Positions 48,185 through 56,447 of a DNA stretch of 64,000 bases are shown piece by piece; position 1 is the stretch's first letter; each line of letters begins with the position of its first letter. The notes under the pieces are model-generated. The model was given only the letters and a program-made list of their open reading frames with translations, was not told the origin of the DNA and did no database searches. The stretch lies in assembly GCA_016794425.1 (NCBI GenBank), contig JAEUHR010000058.1, positions 124,001 through 188,000 of the forward strand, given 5' to 3'. Source of the stretch: Planctomycetota bacterium. Lineage in GTDB: Bacteria > Planctomycetota > UBA1135 > UBA2386. The translations under genes and the position numbers were made by a program.

Positions 48185-48260
48185 TGGTACCCCCTAGGGG
48201 ATTTGAACCCCTGTCGCATGACTGAGAATCACGAATCCTAGGCCGCTAGACGAAGGGGGC
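48185..48260 (-). tRNA. tRNA-Glu (CTC)
   Basis: 76 nt with encoded CCA, on the minus strand. Acceptor GCCCCCT/AGGGGGT, anticodon stem CGTGA/TCATG with loop TTCTCAG (anticodon CTC), T-arm AGGGG-TTCAAAT-CCCCT. D-arm GTCT/AGGA as usual for tRNA-Glu. Confidence 0.93.
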
Positions 48261-48276
48261 TCGTGCGAGGGCGAAG

Positions 48277-48305
48277 TTTGTAGGGAGCCGGCCGGTGGTG
48301 GTCAA
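48277..48305 (-). promoter_or_regulatory. Promoter of tRNA-Glu
   Basis: On the minus strand TTGACC (48305-48300) and TACAAA (48282-48277) with a 17-bp spacer; the -10 ends 16 nt before the tRNA. Best -35 match in the window. The downstream dgt gene may be read through from it. Confidence 0.6.
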
Positions 48306-48498
48306 GGGCGCGCCCCGTCTTCGCGGCGCGGCGATCACGGCGGCGGATCGCGCCGCGCTCGCCGCACGCAGGGCACCCCGGAACCCAGCCACGGCATCCC
48401 GGAATGTTCGCCCGCGCACTTCGTTGCGCGCGGCTGGCTCCGTAGCTTCCACCATGACGCGGCCCTCACCGGTTTCGCCTTCGTCCGAGGAACCTCCG

Positions 48499-49383
48499 AT
48501 GCATCCAGCTCCCTTGCGCCTCTCCCTCGCCTCCCTGCTGTTGACCCAGATCGCGCTCGGCCAGACGCCGGCCGCCGAAGGCTGGCTCGGCGTCTACCTG
48601 GCCGCGGACGAGGATGCCGCCGTCGTCGCCGAGCGCATCCCCGATTCGCCGGCGGCGCGCGCAGGTCTGCAGGCCGGCGACGTGATCCTGGCGGTCGACG
48701 GCAAGGCCGTGGCGTCGCGCGAAGCGCTGATCGACGCCGTGCGCGGACGCAAGGCGGGCGAGAAGATCCAGCTGAAGCTGCGCCGTGCCGGCAAGGAACA
48801 GACGGTTGCCGTCGAGCTGGCCGAGCGGCCGGCGACGATGCCGGCACCGGTGGCCGTCGAGACCCAGCCCGTGCAACCGCCGAAGGCGATCGCACCGCCG
48901 ACGCCGGTGACCGAGACGACGCCCGCGGCGCCGCCGCAGCGCCGCGCGTTCCTCGGCCTGCGCGTGCGCCAGACCGACGAGGGGCTCGTGATCGACGAAG
49001 CGCTGGCGGACGGTCCGGCGGCATCGCTCGGCATCCGGCCCGGCGAGCGCCTGACGCAGTTCGACCAGGCCGCAGTGCGCACGCTGGCCGAGCTGGACGA
49101 ACTGCTGGCCAAGAGCGCGCCGGGCCGCAAGGTGGTGCTCGGCCTGCGCAGCGCCGCGGGGGCCCGTTCGGTGACCGTCACGCTGGGTGAGGTCGGTGGG
49201 CGCGGCGGCGTGCAGCCGCAGCCGCGGCCGATCGAGCCGCCGCACGCCAAGCCGCCGACGCCGACGCCGCCGGGCTACGACGTCGAACGGGAGATCGAGG
49301 AGCTGCGCCGCGATCTGCAGGACCTGCGCCGCCAGCTCGAGGAGATGCGCCGCCAGCGCGACGGCCGCGGCGGTCGGGAATAG
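48499..49383 (+). CDS. Exported protein with two PDZ domains and a coiled-coil tail
   Basis: 294 residues from ATG at 48499 with a short signal peptide (LSLASLLLTQIALGQ). First PDZ domain about 28-105 (GWLGVYLAADED, AAGLQAGD-like AARAGLQAGDVILAVDG, KLRRAGKEQTV); linker rich in P and T; second PDZ domain about 152-225 (RAFLGLRVRQTDEG, ASLGIRPGERLTQFDQ). The last 40 residues are a charged coiled coil (EIEELRRDLQDLRRQLEEM). No protease domain, so it is a periplasmic adaptor rather than a DegP-type protease (inference). No partner gene identified. Confidence 0.82.
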   Translation: MHPAPLRLSLASLLLTQIALGQTPAAEGWLGVYLAADEDAAVVAERIPDSPAARAGLQAGDVILAVDGKAVASREALIDAVRGRKAGEKIQLKLRRAGKEQTVAVELAERPATMPAPVAVETQPVQPPKAIAPPTPVTETTPAAPPQRRAFLGLRVRQTDEGLVIDEALADGPAASLGIRPGERLTQFDQAAVRTLAELDELLAKSAPGRKVVLGLRSAAGARSVTVTLGEVGGRGGVQPQPRPIEPPHAKPPTPTPPGYDVEREIEELRRDLQDLRRQLEEMRRQRDGRGGRE

Positions 49384-49428
49384 CGCGCGCAGCCGCGCCG
49401 TCGCACGGCACGGAAAGCGCGCCCGAAC

Positions 49429-50535
49429 GTGGACTCGAGCCACGGCATGGCCGACGCTGTGCACGCGCTGCGCCACGATCCGACGATGCCACGCCCGCCG
49501 TTGTCCGCTGTCGAACCGCTGCTCCGTCGCACCGCTGGTGCCCGCGCCGTGGTCACCGGCGGCGCTGGCTTCGTCGGCTCGCACCTCGGCGAGGAACTCG
49601 TGCGGCGCGGCTGCTCGGTCCACATCGTCGACGACCTCTCGAGCGGGGACCGCGCCAACCTGGCGGCGCTGACGGGGTCGCCGCAGGTCCGCTGCACGTT
49701 CGCCTCGGTAGCCGATCCGATGGTGGCGCACGCGATCTGCGCGGACGCGGACGTGGTGTTCCACCTGGCCGGCACGGTCGGCGTGCAGCGGCTGGCGGCC
49801 GCGCCGCTCGAAGTCATGCAGCGCAACCTGCACTGCAGCGAGGCCATGCTGGCCGCCGCCGCCGCGCACGGCGTGCCGCTGCTGCTCGCATCGAGCTCCG
49901 AGGTCTACGGCGACGGACCGGTGCCGTTCCGCGAGCAGGATCCGGTGCGGCCCGGTGTGACCGAAGGACCGCGCGGCGGCTACGCCTGTGCGAAGGCGAT
50001 GGGCGAATGGCTGGCATTCGGCCACGCGGCGCGGACGGGCTGGCCGGTCGTCGTGGCGCGGCTGTTCAACACGGTCGGGCCGCGCCAGTCGGGGCGCCAT
50101 GGCATGGTGCTGCCGCGCTTCGTCGCCCAGGCGCTGCGCGGCGAACCGCTGACGGTCTATGGCAGCGGCGAGCAGACGCGCTGCTTCGCGCACGTGCGCG
50201 AGGTCGTGCGCGCACTGGTCGATCTCGCCGCGGCGCCGGGGGCGGCGGGCAGCGTGTTCAACGTCGGTTCCGAACTCGAGACGAGCGTCGCGGAGCTGGC
50301 AGCCATCGTGCGCGCCGCGGCCGGATGCGAGGCGCCGATCGTGCGTCTGCCGCTGGCGTCGGTGTTCCCGCCCGGCTTCGGCGACCCGCCGCGGCGTCGG
50401 CCGTGCCTCGATCGCCTGCGCCGCACGATCGGCTGGGTGCCGTCGATGCCGCTCCGCGAGATCGTCGCCGAATTGCTCGCGCTCGGCCGCGCCGGCGAGC
50501 GGTCGGTGGACTCGCTCAGGAACGTGGCGAACTGA
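49429..50535 (+). CDS. NAD-dependent sugar-nucleotide epimerase/dehydratase
   Basis: 368 residues of the extended short-chain dehydrogenase family. Cofactor motif GGAGFVG at 44-50, acidic D68/D69 after the second strand (NAD-type), SSSEVYG at 155-161 and the YxxxK pair Y185/K189. It would epimerise or dehydrate a UDP- or dTDP-sugar, substrate unknown. The start is uncertain among GTG 49429, ATG 49447 and ATG 49486; no clear Shine-Dalgarno exists at any. Its 3' end overlaps the convergent glycosyltransferase gene by 20 nt. Confidence 0.82.
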   Translation: MDSSHGMADAVHALRHDPTMPRPPLSAVEPLLRRTAGARAVVTGGAGFVGSHLGEELVRRGCSVHIVDDLSSGDRANLAALTGSPQVRCTFASVADPMVAHAICADADVVFHLAGTVGVQRLAAAPLEVMQRNLHCSEAMLAAAAAHGVPLLLASSSEVYGDGPVPFREQDPVRPGVTEGPRGGYACAKAMGEWLAFGHAARTGWPVVVARLFNTVGPRQSGRHGMVLPRFVAQALRGEPLTVYGSGEQTRCFAHVREVVRALVDLAAAPGAAGSVFNVGSELETSVAELAAIVRAAAGCEAPIVRLPLASVFPPGFGDPPRRRPCLDRLRRTIGWVPSMPLREIVAELLALGRAGERSVDSLRNVAN

Positions 50536-51904
50536 CCGCGCGCACCGCAGCGAGGTTGCGGTGGGCGGTTGCATCGTCGGGCAGCAATTCGACGGCGCGC
50601 GTGAAACACGCCTCGGCGCCGGCCGTGTCGCCGAGCCGATACCGGCAGATGCCGAGGTTCGTGTGTGCCAGTGCGAAGCCCGCGTCGGTGGCGGCGCGCA
50701 GCGCGAGTTCCGCTGCCTGCAGGTCGCCCGCCGCGAGTTCGGTGACGCCGAGCCAGTTCTGCAGCCGTCCGTCACCCGGCAACAGCTCGAGCGCGGCCAG
50801 GAAGTGGCGCCGCGCCCCGTCGTAGCGGGCGCCGTGGTAGTCGGCTTCGCCGAGTGCGTCGAGCAAGGCTGCCTGCTGGGGCGGTTCGAGGTGGAACTGC
50901 GTCGCCGTGGTGGCGGCCTGTCGTTCGCCGGCTGAGCGGTCGCCGGCAGCCAGCAGCGCCAGCGTCAGCGCCAGCGCCGCTTCGCTGTGGTGCGGGCAGC
51001 GTGACAGCAGGCGCTGCAGGCAGGTCGCCGCGCGGTGGGGTTCGCCGCAGTTGCTGTGCCAGCGCGCGAGATGCCAGTCGGCGTCGGGCCAGTTCGGCCA
51101 CGTGGCGCGCGCCTCGCGGGCGGCGGTGGCTGCGCCTTCGACGTCGCCATGCAGCGCGGCGATCGTCGCGCGGCCGGCCGGATCCCAACGCCACTTGGCG
51201 CAGAACTGCGCTCGGCGCCGCGTGATCTCGGCGCGCAGATCGAGTCCGAGCGCGCGGAACGTCGCGTGGCCCTCGTGGTGCAGGAAGGCGCGTCGGGCGA
51301 TCACGAGCCGCAGGCCGTGCAGCCGCAGCCGCAGGCTCAGGTCGTCGTCTTCGAAGTTGCCGTGCCCGAAACGTTCGTCGAACAGGCCTATGCGATCGAG
51401 CGTGCGCCGGTCCAGCAGCAGCGCGAGGCCGGCGAGCGTGTCGACGTCCTGCGCCGCCGTCGGCAGATCCGCCAGCGCGGCGGCAATGCTCTCGCGGCCG
51501 GCGGCGTCCTGACCCAGCGCGCCGACCGGGATGCGGGCCGGGCCCTTGACGTGGTTGCTGACCGGCGCGACGGCGCCGATCGACGGCGACGACAGCAGCA
51601 CGCGCTGCAGTTCCGCCAGCATGCCGGTCGCAGCCTGCGTGTCGTTGTTGAGGATCAGCACCAGGTCGCTCGCCGCGGCGCGAATGCCGACGTTGACGCC
51701 GGCCGCGAAGCCGAGATTGTGCGTCTGGCGCAGCACGCGGATGCGCGGGTCCAGCGACCCGAGCTGCGCGGTGCCGTCGCGGCTCGCGTTGTCGACCAGC
51801 AGGACTTCGCTCGGCGGTGACGGCACCTGCTGCAGCAGGCTCACGAGGCAGGCGCGCGTCAGTTCGGCGCCGTCATGGCAGGGGATCACCACCGAGCAGC
51901 GCAT
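50516..51904 (-). CDS. Glycosyltransferase family 2 fused to TPR repeats
   Basis: 462 residues. GT2 domain about 1-250: SVVIPCHDGAELT, VDNASRDG (37-44), the NND acidic motif at 86-88, and FGHGNFEDDDLSLRLRLHGL, as in rhamnosyl/WcaA-like transferases. Residues 255-455 hold four to five TPR units (for example AAELALRAATDAGFALAHTN and EACFTRAVELLPDDATAHRN). The TPR half may oligomerise or bind a partner. Preceded on the same strand by a 400-nt region ending in an intrinsic terminator 41 nt before the ATG, so expression may be attenuated. Confidence 0.82.
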   Translation of the reverse strand: MRCSVVIPCHDGAELTRACLVSLLQQVPSPPSEVLLVDNASRDGTAQLGSLDPRIRVLRQTHNLGFAAGVNVGIRAAASDLVLILNNDTQAATGMLAELQRVLLSSPSIGAVAPVSNHVKGPARIPVGALGQDAAGRESIAAALADLPTAAQDVDTLAGLALLLDRRTLDRIGLFDERFGHGNFEDDDLSLRLRLHGLRLVIARRAFLHHEGHATFRALGLDLRAEITRRRAQFCAKWRWDPAGRATIAALHGDVEGAATAAREARATWPNWPDADWHLARWHSNCGEPHRAATCLQRLLSRCPHHSEAALALTLALLAAGDRSAGERQAATTATQFHLEPPQQAALLDALGEADYHGARYDGARRHFLAALELLPGDGRLQNWLGVTELAAGDLQAAELALRAATDAGFALAHTNLGICRYRLGDTAGAEACFTRAVELLPDDATAHRNLAAVRAVSSPRS

Positions 51905-51944
51905 GGGTCCCCTGTCATCGGCCGTTCGCCGTCAGGCGGTGGCG

Positions 51945-51982
51945 AAAAAAAACCGCCCGACACCAGGGGGATGTCGGGCGGT
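51945..51982 (-). terminator. Intrinsic terminator before the GT2-TPR gene
   Basis: Minus-strand hairpin with an 11-bp stem: CCGCCCGACA (51953-51962) and TGTCGGGCGG (51972-51981) plus A52/T82, loop of 9 nt, followed on the minus strand by eight T (51952-51945). It ends 41 nt before the GT2-TPR start, so it ends a separate RNA or acts as an attenuator for that gene. Confidence 0.8.
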
Positions 51983-52330
51983 GGAATAGGGTCTTCGAAC
52001 CCTCATCCAGGGCTCGCCGTCACCGATCACTCACACTCGGAAACCTCACTCTCACCTCGTTAGGACGGCATGTCTCGCCAACGTGCCGCCACGTGATCGG
52101 TGCCGCCGAACCCAACGCCCAGACCGGTCTCGCCAACCGGCCTGCCAGCGTGAAGAACGTCGACCTCACAGCTCTCTGCTCCGCTGCTGACCGAGTGCGG
52201 CGCCGATGGGAGCGGCGCTGCGTCGCGGGCAATAGCGAATGCCATGGGGCCGGTAGCAAGTGGCATTCCAGCCGCTGCTGAATTTCCTGTAACAGCTGCA
52301 AACTGTTAATTGAAATAAGCTTACACTCAA
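51983..52330 (-). ncRNA. Candidate leader or small RNA upstream of the GT2-TPR gene
   Basis: About 350 nt between an AT-rich segment (52285-52345) and the terminator. No reading frame of merit. Repeated and paired elements: GAATGCCA/TGGCATTC (52237-52244 and 52261-52268), TAACAG/CTGTTA (52290-52295 and 52303-52308), direct repeats of an 11-mer (52072-52082 and 52127-52137) and an 8-mer (52083-52090 and 52100-52107). A T-loop-like GGTTCGAAG occurs near 51998, but the flanking bases do not form a tRNA or tmRNA arm. Not matched to a known family. Confidence 0.35.
52237..52268. repeat. 8-bp inverted repeat
   Basis: GAATGCCA (52237-52244) and TGGCATTC (52261-52268), perfect, 16-nt loop. Part of the candidate leader RNA. 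Confidence 0.6.
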
Positions 52331-52469
52331 TTACGCTTTTGCGTCTCGAGTTGGAATCCCGGAAATGGGAGGAAGTGGGCGGGAGTGGCGCTCCATGGGA
52401 CCGGCTGGGCGGCGCGTTCCGCGCCATCCGGCGGTCGGGCGGGCGCTTGGGCAGGCGCCGATCCACGCA

Positions 52470-52545
52470 AAGCACCAGTTACGGGAAGGCCGGTCAGGGG
52501 CGGCTGGCGGGGGTTGAGCGGCCCGGGGCAGCCCGTATGGTGCTT
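52470..52545. repeat. Two-part stem immediately before the pseudouridine synthase start
   Basis: AAGCACCA (52470-52477) pairs with TGGTGCTT (52538-52545) and ACGGG (52481-52485) with CCCGT (52532-52536). The right arm ends 5 nt before the TTG start at 52551, so the structure would affect translation initiation of that gene. Confidence 0.55.
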
Positions 52546-52550
52546 CCCCC

Positions 52551-53525
52551 TTGGTTGCACCCGCGGCGCAGTTGCTGATCGTGGACGAGCCGCTCGCGGG
52601 GATCCGGTTGTCGGACTTCCTCGAGCGCAGTTGCCCGGGCGTCAGCCGCGCCGACCTGCGGTGGCTGGTCGCCGACGGCCGCGTGCGGCTGAACGGCCTG
52701 CCAGCCGGCGCGCAGAAGCGTCTGCGCCCCGGTGACGTGGTGCAGGTCGAAGCCCATGTGGTCGCCGCGCGCCCACCGGCGCCACCGCCGCCGGCGCTGG
52801 TCGTGCTGCACGAGTCGGCCACCGAACTCGTGCTCGACAAGCCGGCCGGACTGGCGACCGTGCCGGACCGCAGCGGGCGCGATACCGGTGTGCACGGCCA
52901 GCTGGGTGCCCTGTGGCCCGAGCTCGACCTGCGCATCGTGCACCGCCTCGACCGCGACACCTCGGGTTGCCTCGTGCTCGCGATCGGCATCGACGCCGCG
53001 CGCCACTTCGATCGCCTGTTCCGCGATGGGGCCGTGCGCAAGACCTATGTCGCGCTGGTCGAAGGCGTGCCCGAGCAGGACGAGTTCTCGATCCACGCCT
53101 GGCTCGGTCCGGATCGGCGGCGGCCCGGCAAGGTCGTCGCGGCCGATGCACCGGGGCCGGGCCGGCGCGAGGCGCACACCGACGTCGTCGTTCGCCGCCG
53201 CTTCCGCCGCCACGCGCTGCTCGAACTGCGGCCGGCGACCGGTCGCAGCCACCAGCTGCGCGTGCATCTGGCTTCGGTCGGCCACCCGATCGTCCACGAC
53301 GAGGACTACGGCGGATCACCGCTGTTGCTCTCGGCGCTGAAGAACGACTACAAGCTGCGCCGGGGCGTTGCCGAACGTCCGCTGCTGCGGCGCATGTTCC
53401 TGCACGCGGAGCGGGTCGCGTTCGTGGCCCCGGACGGAGCCGACGTCGAAGTGGCTGCGCCGATGCCGGCCGACCTGGCGCAGGCCATCAAGAAACTCGA
53501 GAGCTTCGACGAGCGGCGGAGGTGA
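52551..53525 (+). CDS. RluA-family pseudouridine synthase
   Basis: 324 residues. N-terminal S4 RNA-binding domain about 10-70 (LSDFLERSCPGVSRADLRWLV), catalytic domain about 90-310 with HRLDRDTSG (131-139; D134 catalytic) and TGRSHQLRVHLASVGHPIV. Modifies uridines of rRNA or tRNA, site unknown. An in-frame stop at 52515 limits the start; there is no ATG or GTG after it until 52579, so TTG 52551 is taken. The stop is 4 nt before the truD start. Confidence 0.88.
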   Translation: MVAPAAQLLIVDEPLAGIRLSDFLERSCPGVSRADLRWLVADGRVRLNGLPAGAQKRLRPGDVVQVEAHVVAARPPAPPPPALVVLHESATELVLDKPAGLATVPDRSGRDTGVHGQLGALWPELDLRIVHRLDRDTSGCLVLAIGIDAARHFDRLFRDGAVRKTYVALVEGVPEQDEFSIHAWLGPDRRRPGKVVAADAPGPGRREAHTDVVVRRRFRRHALLELRPATGRSHQLRVHLASVGHPIVHDEDYGGSPLLLSALKNDYKLRRGVAERPLLRRMFLHAERVAFVAPDGADVEVAAPMPADLAQAIKKLESFDERRR

Positions 53526-53529
53526 GCTG

Positions 53530-54810
53530 GTGCGACTCAAGGTGACCCCCGAGGACTTCCGGGTCCGCGAACTGCTCGAATGGGACGAAGTCCGCGACGG
53601 CGGCTTCGTCGTGCATCGACTGCGCAAGTCGAAGCTGTCGACGGCCGAGGCGCTGGCGCTGATCGCGCGCGAGTGCGACGTCGACCGCAGCGAGCTGGCC
53701 TACGCCGGCCTGAAGGACCGGCAGGCGGTCACCGAGCAGTTCGTGACGATCCCGCGCCGCGCCGTGGAACTGAAGCTGGCGAACCTGCAGCTGCTGCCGG
53801 TCGGCTCGACCGATCGGCCGATCACGAGCCGGCAGAGCCGCGGCAACGCGTTCGAGATCGTCGTGCGGGATCTGACGCCGGCGCAGGGTTCGCTGCTGCG
53901 CCGCAATCTGCCGTCGCTGGTCAAGACGGGGTTCCCGAACTACTTCGACGACCAGCGCTTCGGCAGCGTTCGGCACGGCCAGGGTTTCCCGATGCGCAAC
54001 GTGCTGCGCGGCGACTTCGAGCGCGCGCTGCAGCAGCTGATCGCCGAGCCGTCGCCGGTCGCGATCACCGGCGACGTGAAGCTGAAGCGCACGCTGCAGC
54101 TGCGCTGGGGCGACTGGGAGGCTTGTGCCCGCATCGCGCGCGGCCCGGCCTACGAGCGCCTGTTCGACCACCTGCTGGCGCAGCCCGACGACTTCCGCGG
54201 TGCGCTCGAGTTCGTGCCGCTGCGGACGCGCGTGATCCACGCGTTCGCCTACCAGTCGCTGCTGTGGAATCGCGCCGTCAGCCGGCTGCTGCGCGGCGGC
54301 GTGTTGTCGGCCCAGCGGTTGCGCATCGCCACCCTGGCCGGCGACCTGATGGCCTGGAAGTACCTGGCGCCCGAGCGCGAGCAGAAGCTGCTCGCGATGC
54401 AGACGCCGCTGTACGGGCCCGACGGTACCGGCGGCAGCGAGCCGTTCCGCCGCGCGATGTCGGCGGAACTCGAGGACGCCGGCCTCACGCGCGAGGACTT
54501 CCTGCGCAACGAGGTGCCCGGCATGGTCTGGAAGGAGGAGCACCGCGACGTGCTGGTCAAGCCGGCGGCGGTGCAGGAGGTGCGCGTCGGCGCCGACGAA
54601 CTGCACCCCGGGCGCGTCTGCGCCGCGCTGGCGTTCGAGCTGCCGCGCGGCAGCTACGCGACGATGCTGATCAAGCGGCTCCTGGCGCCGGCCTGGTACG
54701 ACGACCGCGGCGACGATCGGCCGCGCGACCACGCGCCAGTCGGCCGGCCGCGGGGCCGTGCGCGCGACCAGGAGCGCCACGACCACGACGGCGACGAGGA
54801 TCGAGCATGA
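53530..54810 (+). CDS. truD: tRNA pseudouridine(13) synthase TruD
   Basis: 426 residues. TruD signature GLKDRQAVTEQ with catalytic D63, and the family blocks FPNYFDDQRFGSVRHGQG and LRTRVIHAFAYQSLLWNRAVS. Makes pseudouridine 13 in tRNA-Glu in relatives. The GTG start has GGAGGTG at 53518-53524 overlapping the end of the previous gene. The last 30 residues are rich in R, D and H, unusual for TruD. The stop overlaps the mtnP start. Confidence 0.92.
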   Translation: MRLKVTPEDFRVRELLEWDEVRDGGFVVHRLRKSKLSTAEALALIARECDVDRSELAYAGLKDRQAVTEQFVTIPRRAVELKLANLQLLPVGSTDRPITSRQSRGNAFEIVVRDLTPAQGSLLRRNLPSLVKTGFPNYFDDQRFGSVRHGQGFPMRNVLRGDFERALQQLIAEPSPVAITGDVKLKRTLQLRWGDWEACARIARGPAYERLFDHLLAQPDDFRGALEFVPLRTRVIHAFAYQSLLWNRAVSRLLRGGVLSAQRLRIATLAGDLMAWKYLAPEREQKLLAMQTPLYGPDGTGGSEPFRRAMSAELEDAGLTREDFLRNEVPGMVWKEEHRDVLVKPAAVQEVRVGADELHPGRVCAALAFELPRGSYATMLIKRLLAPAWYDDRGDDRPRDHAPVGRPRGRARDQERHDHDGDEDRA

Positions 54811-55676
54811 ACGAACCCACCCTCGGCATCATCGGTGGCTCCGGCATCTACGACCTGCCGGGACTCGAGAATCGGCAGCAGGTCACCGTCGAGACGCCGT
54901 TCGGCCTGCCCAGCGACGACCTGGTGACCGGCACGCTGTTCGGCGTCCGCATGGCCTTCCTGCCGCGGCACGGCCGCGGCCACCGGCTGGCACCGCACGA
55001 GCTGCCGTACCGCGCCAACCTGCACGCGATGAAGCAGCTCGGCATGGGCTGCGTGGTCGGCATCTCGGCGGTCGGCAGCATGCGCGAGGAGATCCGGCCG
55101 GGGCACCTGGTGCTGGTCGACCAGTTCCTCGACCGCACGCGCGGGCGCACACAGGAATCGACGTTCTTCGGCGACGGCTGCGTCGCGCACGCGCACTTCG
55201 CCGACCCGGTTTGGGAACCGCTGCGGCAGCTGGCGCTCGGCGCCGCGCGCGCGGCCGGCGCGGTGGCACACGACGGCGGTACCTACCTGTGCATGGAAGG
55301 GCCGCTGTTCAGCACGCGCGCCGAGTCCCGCCTCTACCGCAGCTGGGGCGTCGACGTGATCGGCATGACCAACCTGCAGGAGGCGAAACTCGCGCGCGAA
55401 GCGGAGATCGCCTACACGACCGTGGCCCTGGTCACCGACTACGACTGCTGGCACGAGGAGGAGGCCGACGTCGACGTCGCCGCGGTGCTGGCCGTGCTGA
55501 AGCAGAACGGCGACCTGGCGCAACGCGTCGTGCTCGAACTGGCGCGCGCCATCGCCGCGGCGCCGACGATCTCGGCCGCGGGCTGCATGCAGCACGCGTT
55601 GATCACGCACCCGAACGCGGTCAGCGCCGACGCGCGGCGCCGGCTGCAGCTGCTGATCGGCAAGTACCTCGGCTGA
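54807..55676 (+). CDS. mtnP: S-methyl-5'-thioadenosine phosphorylase
   Basis: 289 residues. GIIGGSGIYDLPGL at the N-terminus, LPRHGRGHRLAPHELPYRAN as the phosphate-binding block in two parts, MEGPLFSTRAES and GMTNLQEAKLAREAEIAYTT, the pattern that separates MTA phosphorylases from other trimeric nucleoside phosphorylases. Cleaves methylthioadenosine to adenine and methylthioribose-1-phosphate in methionine salvage. ATG overlaps the truD stop (ATGA). Confidence 0.93.
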   Translation: MNEPTLGIIGGSGIYDLPGLENRQQVTVETPFGLPSDDLVTGTLFGVRMAFLPRHGRGHRLAPHELPYRANLHAMKQLGMGCVVGISAVGSMREEIRPGHLVLVDQFLDRTRGRTQESTFFGDGCVAHAHFADPVWEPLRQLALGAARAAGAVAHDGGTYLCMEGPLFSTRAESRLYRSWGVDVIGMTNLQEAKLAREAEIAYTTVALVTDYDCWHEEEADVDVAAVLAVLKQNGDLAQRVVLELARAIAAAPTISAAGCMQHALITHPNAVSADARRRLQLLIGKYLG

Positions 55677-55700
55677 GATGCGCGCCAGGCGCCGCGCCGG

Positions 55701-56447
55701 TCACCGCGTCGGACCCGGTCGCAGCCGGCGGCGGAACGCGCGGATCGCCACCAGGTAGCGCCAGACGTCGCGCACGACGCGCACGGTCGAGGCCTTGTCC
55801 GCGCGGCGTTCGAACCGCACCGGCACTTCGGCGATGCGCAGGCCGGCGCGGTGTGCGAGCACCAGGATCTCGCTGTCCCAGAACCAGCCGCGGTCACGGG
55901 TCTCCGCGACCACCGGCAGGATGCGGTCGCGCACGAAGAACTTGAAGCCGGCCTCCGGGTCGCGGAACGGCACGTCGAACAGGCGCCGGAACAGCCACCG
56001 GTAGCCGCGGCTCAGCACGGTGCGCAAGAGCGCGGCCGGCCGCCAGCGCACGTCGTACTCGCGGAACGCGGTGGCGCCGTCGGCGCCGTCGGCGATCGCG
56101 GCCAGCGCCGTCGGCAGATGGCGGCAGTGCACCTCGAGGTCGATGTCGAGGAAGCCGACGATGCGGCCCTGCGCCAGCGCGAAGCCTTCGGCGACCGTGC
56201 CGCCGCGGCCGACGTTGTGGTCGTGGTAGACCGCGCGCCGGTGCGGCGCCTCGCGCACGAGTTCGGCGACGATCGCCGCGGTGCCGTCGCCGCTGCAGTC
56301 CTCGACGAACACGAGTTCGCAGGCGAGGCCGGTGGCGGCCAGCGTCGCAGCCAGCTGCGCGACCGAGTCCCGCAGGTGGCCCTCCTCGCGGTAGCAGGCG
56401 ACCACCACCGACAGGTCGTAGGGCGTGGGCGACGCCACCGACGTCAC
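55701..56447 (-). CDS. GT2 polyprenyl-phosphate glycosyltransferase (DPM1-like)
   Basis: 248 residues. GT-A fold: SVVVACYREEGHL, VEDCSGDGT (48-56), FLDIDLE with the DXD motif at 101-103, and GFKFFVRDRILPVVAETRDRGWFWD. No membrane segment in the C-terminus, so it resembles the soluble DPM1-type branch, which makes polyprenyl-phosphate-linked sugar for membrane glycosyltransferases. The ATG overlaps the stop of the GT39 gene (ATGA), which could be the user of its product. Confidence 0.85.
   Translation of the reverse strand: MTSVASPTPYDLSVVVACYREEGHLRDSVAQLAATLAATGLACELVFVEDCSGDGTAAIVAELVREAPHRRAVYHDHNVGRGGTVAEGFALAQGRIVGFLDIDLEVHCRHLPTALAAIADGADGATAFREYDVRWRPAALLRTVLSRGYRWLFRRLFDVPFRDPEAGFKFFVRDRILPVVAETRDRGWFWDSEILVLAHRAGLRIAEVPVRFERRADKASTVRVVRDVWRYLVAIRAFRRRLRPGPTR

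Larger units (their letters stand above)
51905..52550. other. Non-coding stretch, 646 nt
   Basis: Lies between the divergent starts of the GT2-TPR gene and the pseudouridine synthase gene. Holds the terminator and candidate RNA on the minus strand, an AT-rich patch, and, near 52460-52545, a hairpin with a motif shared with the 23.4 kb region. No gene seen. Confidence 0.6.

Noticed and set aside
51983-52030. tmRNA or tRNA 3' half on the minus strand
   Set aside because: A TTCGAAG sequence resembles a T-loop but the flanking stem has eight loop bases and there is no acceptor pairing or CCA with a 5' partner.
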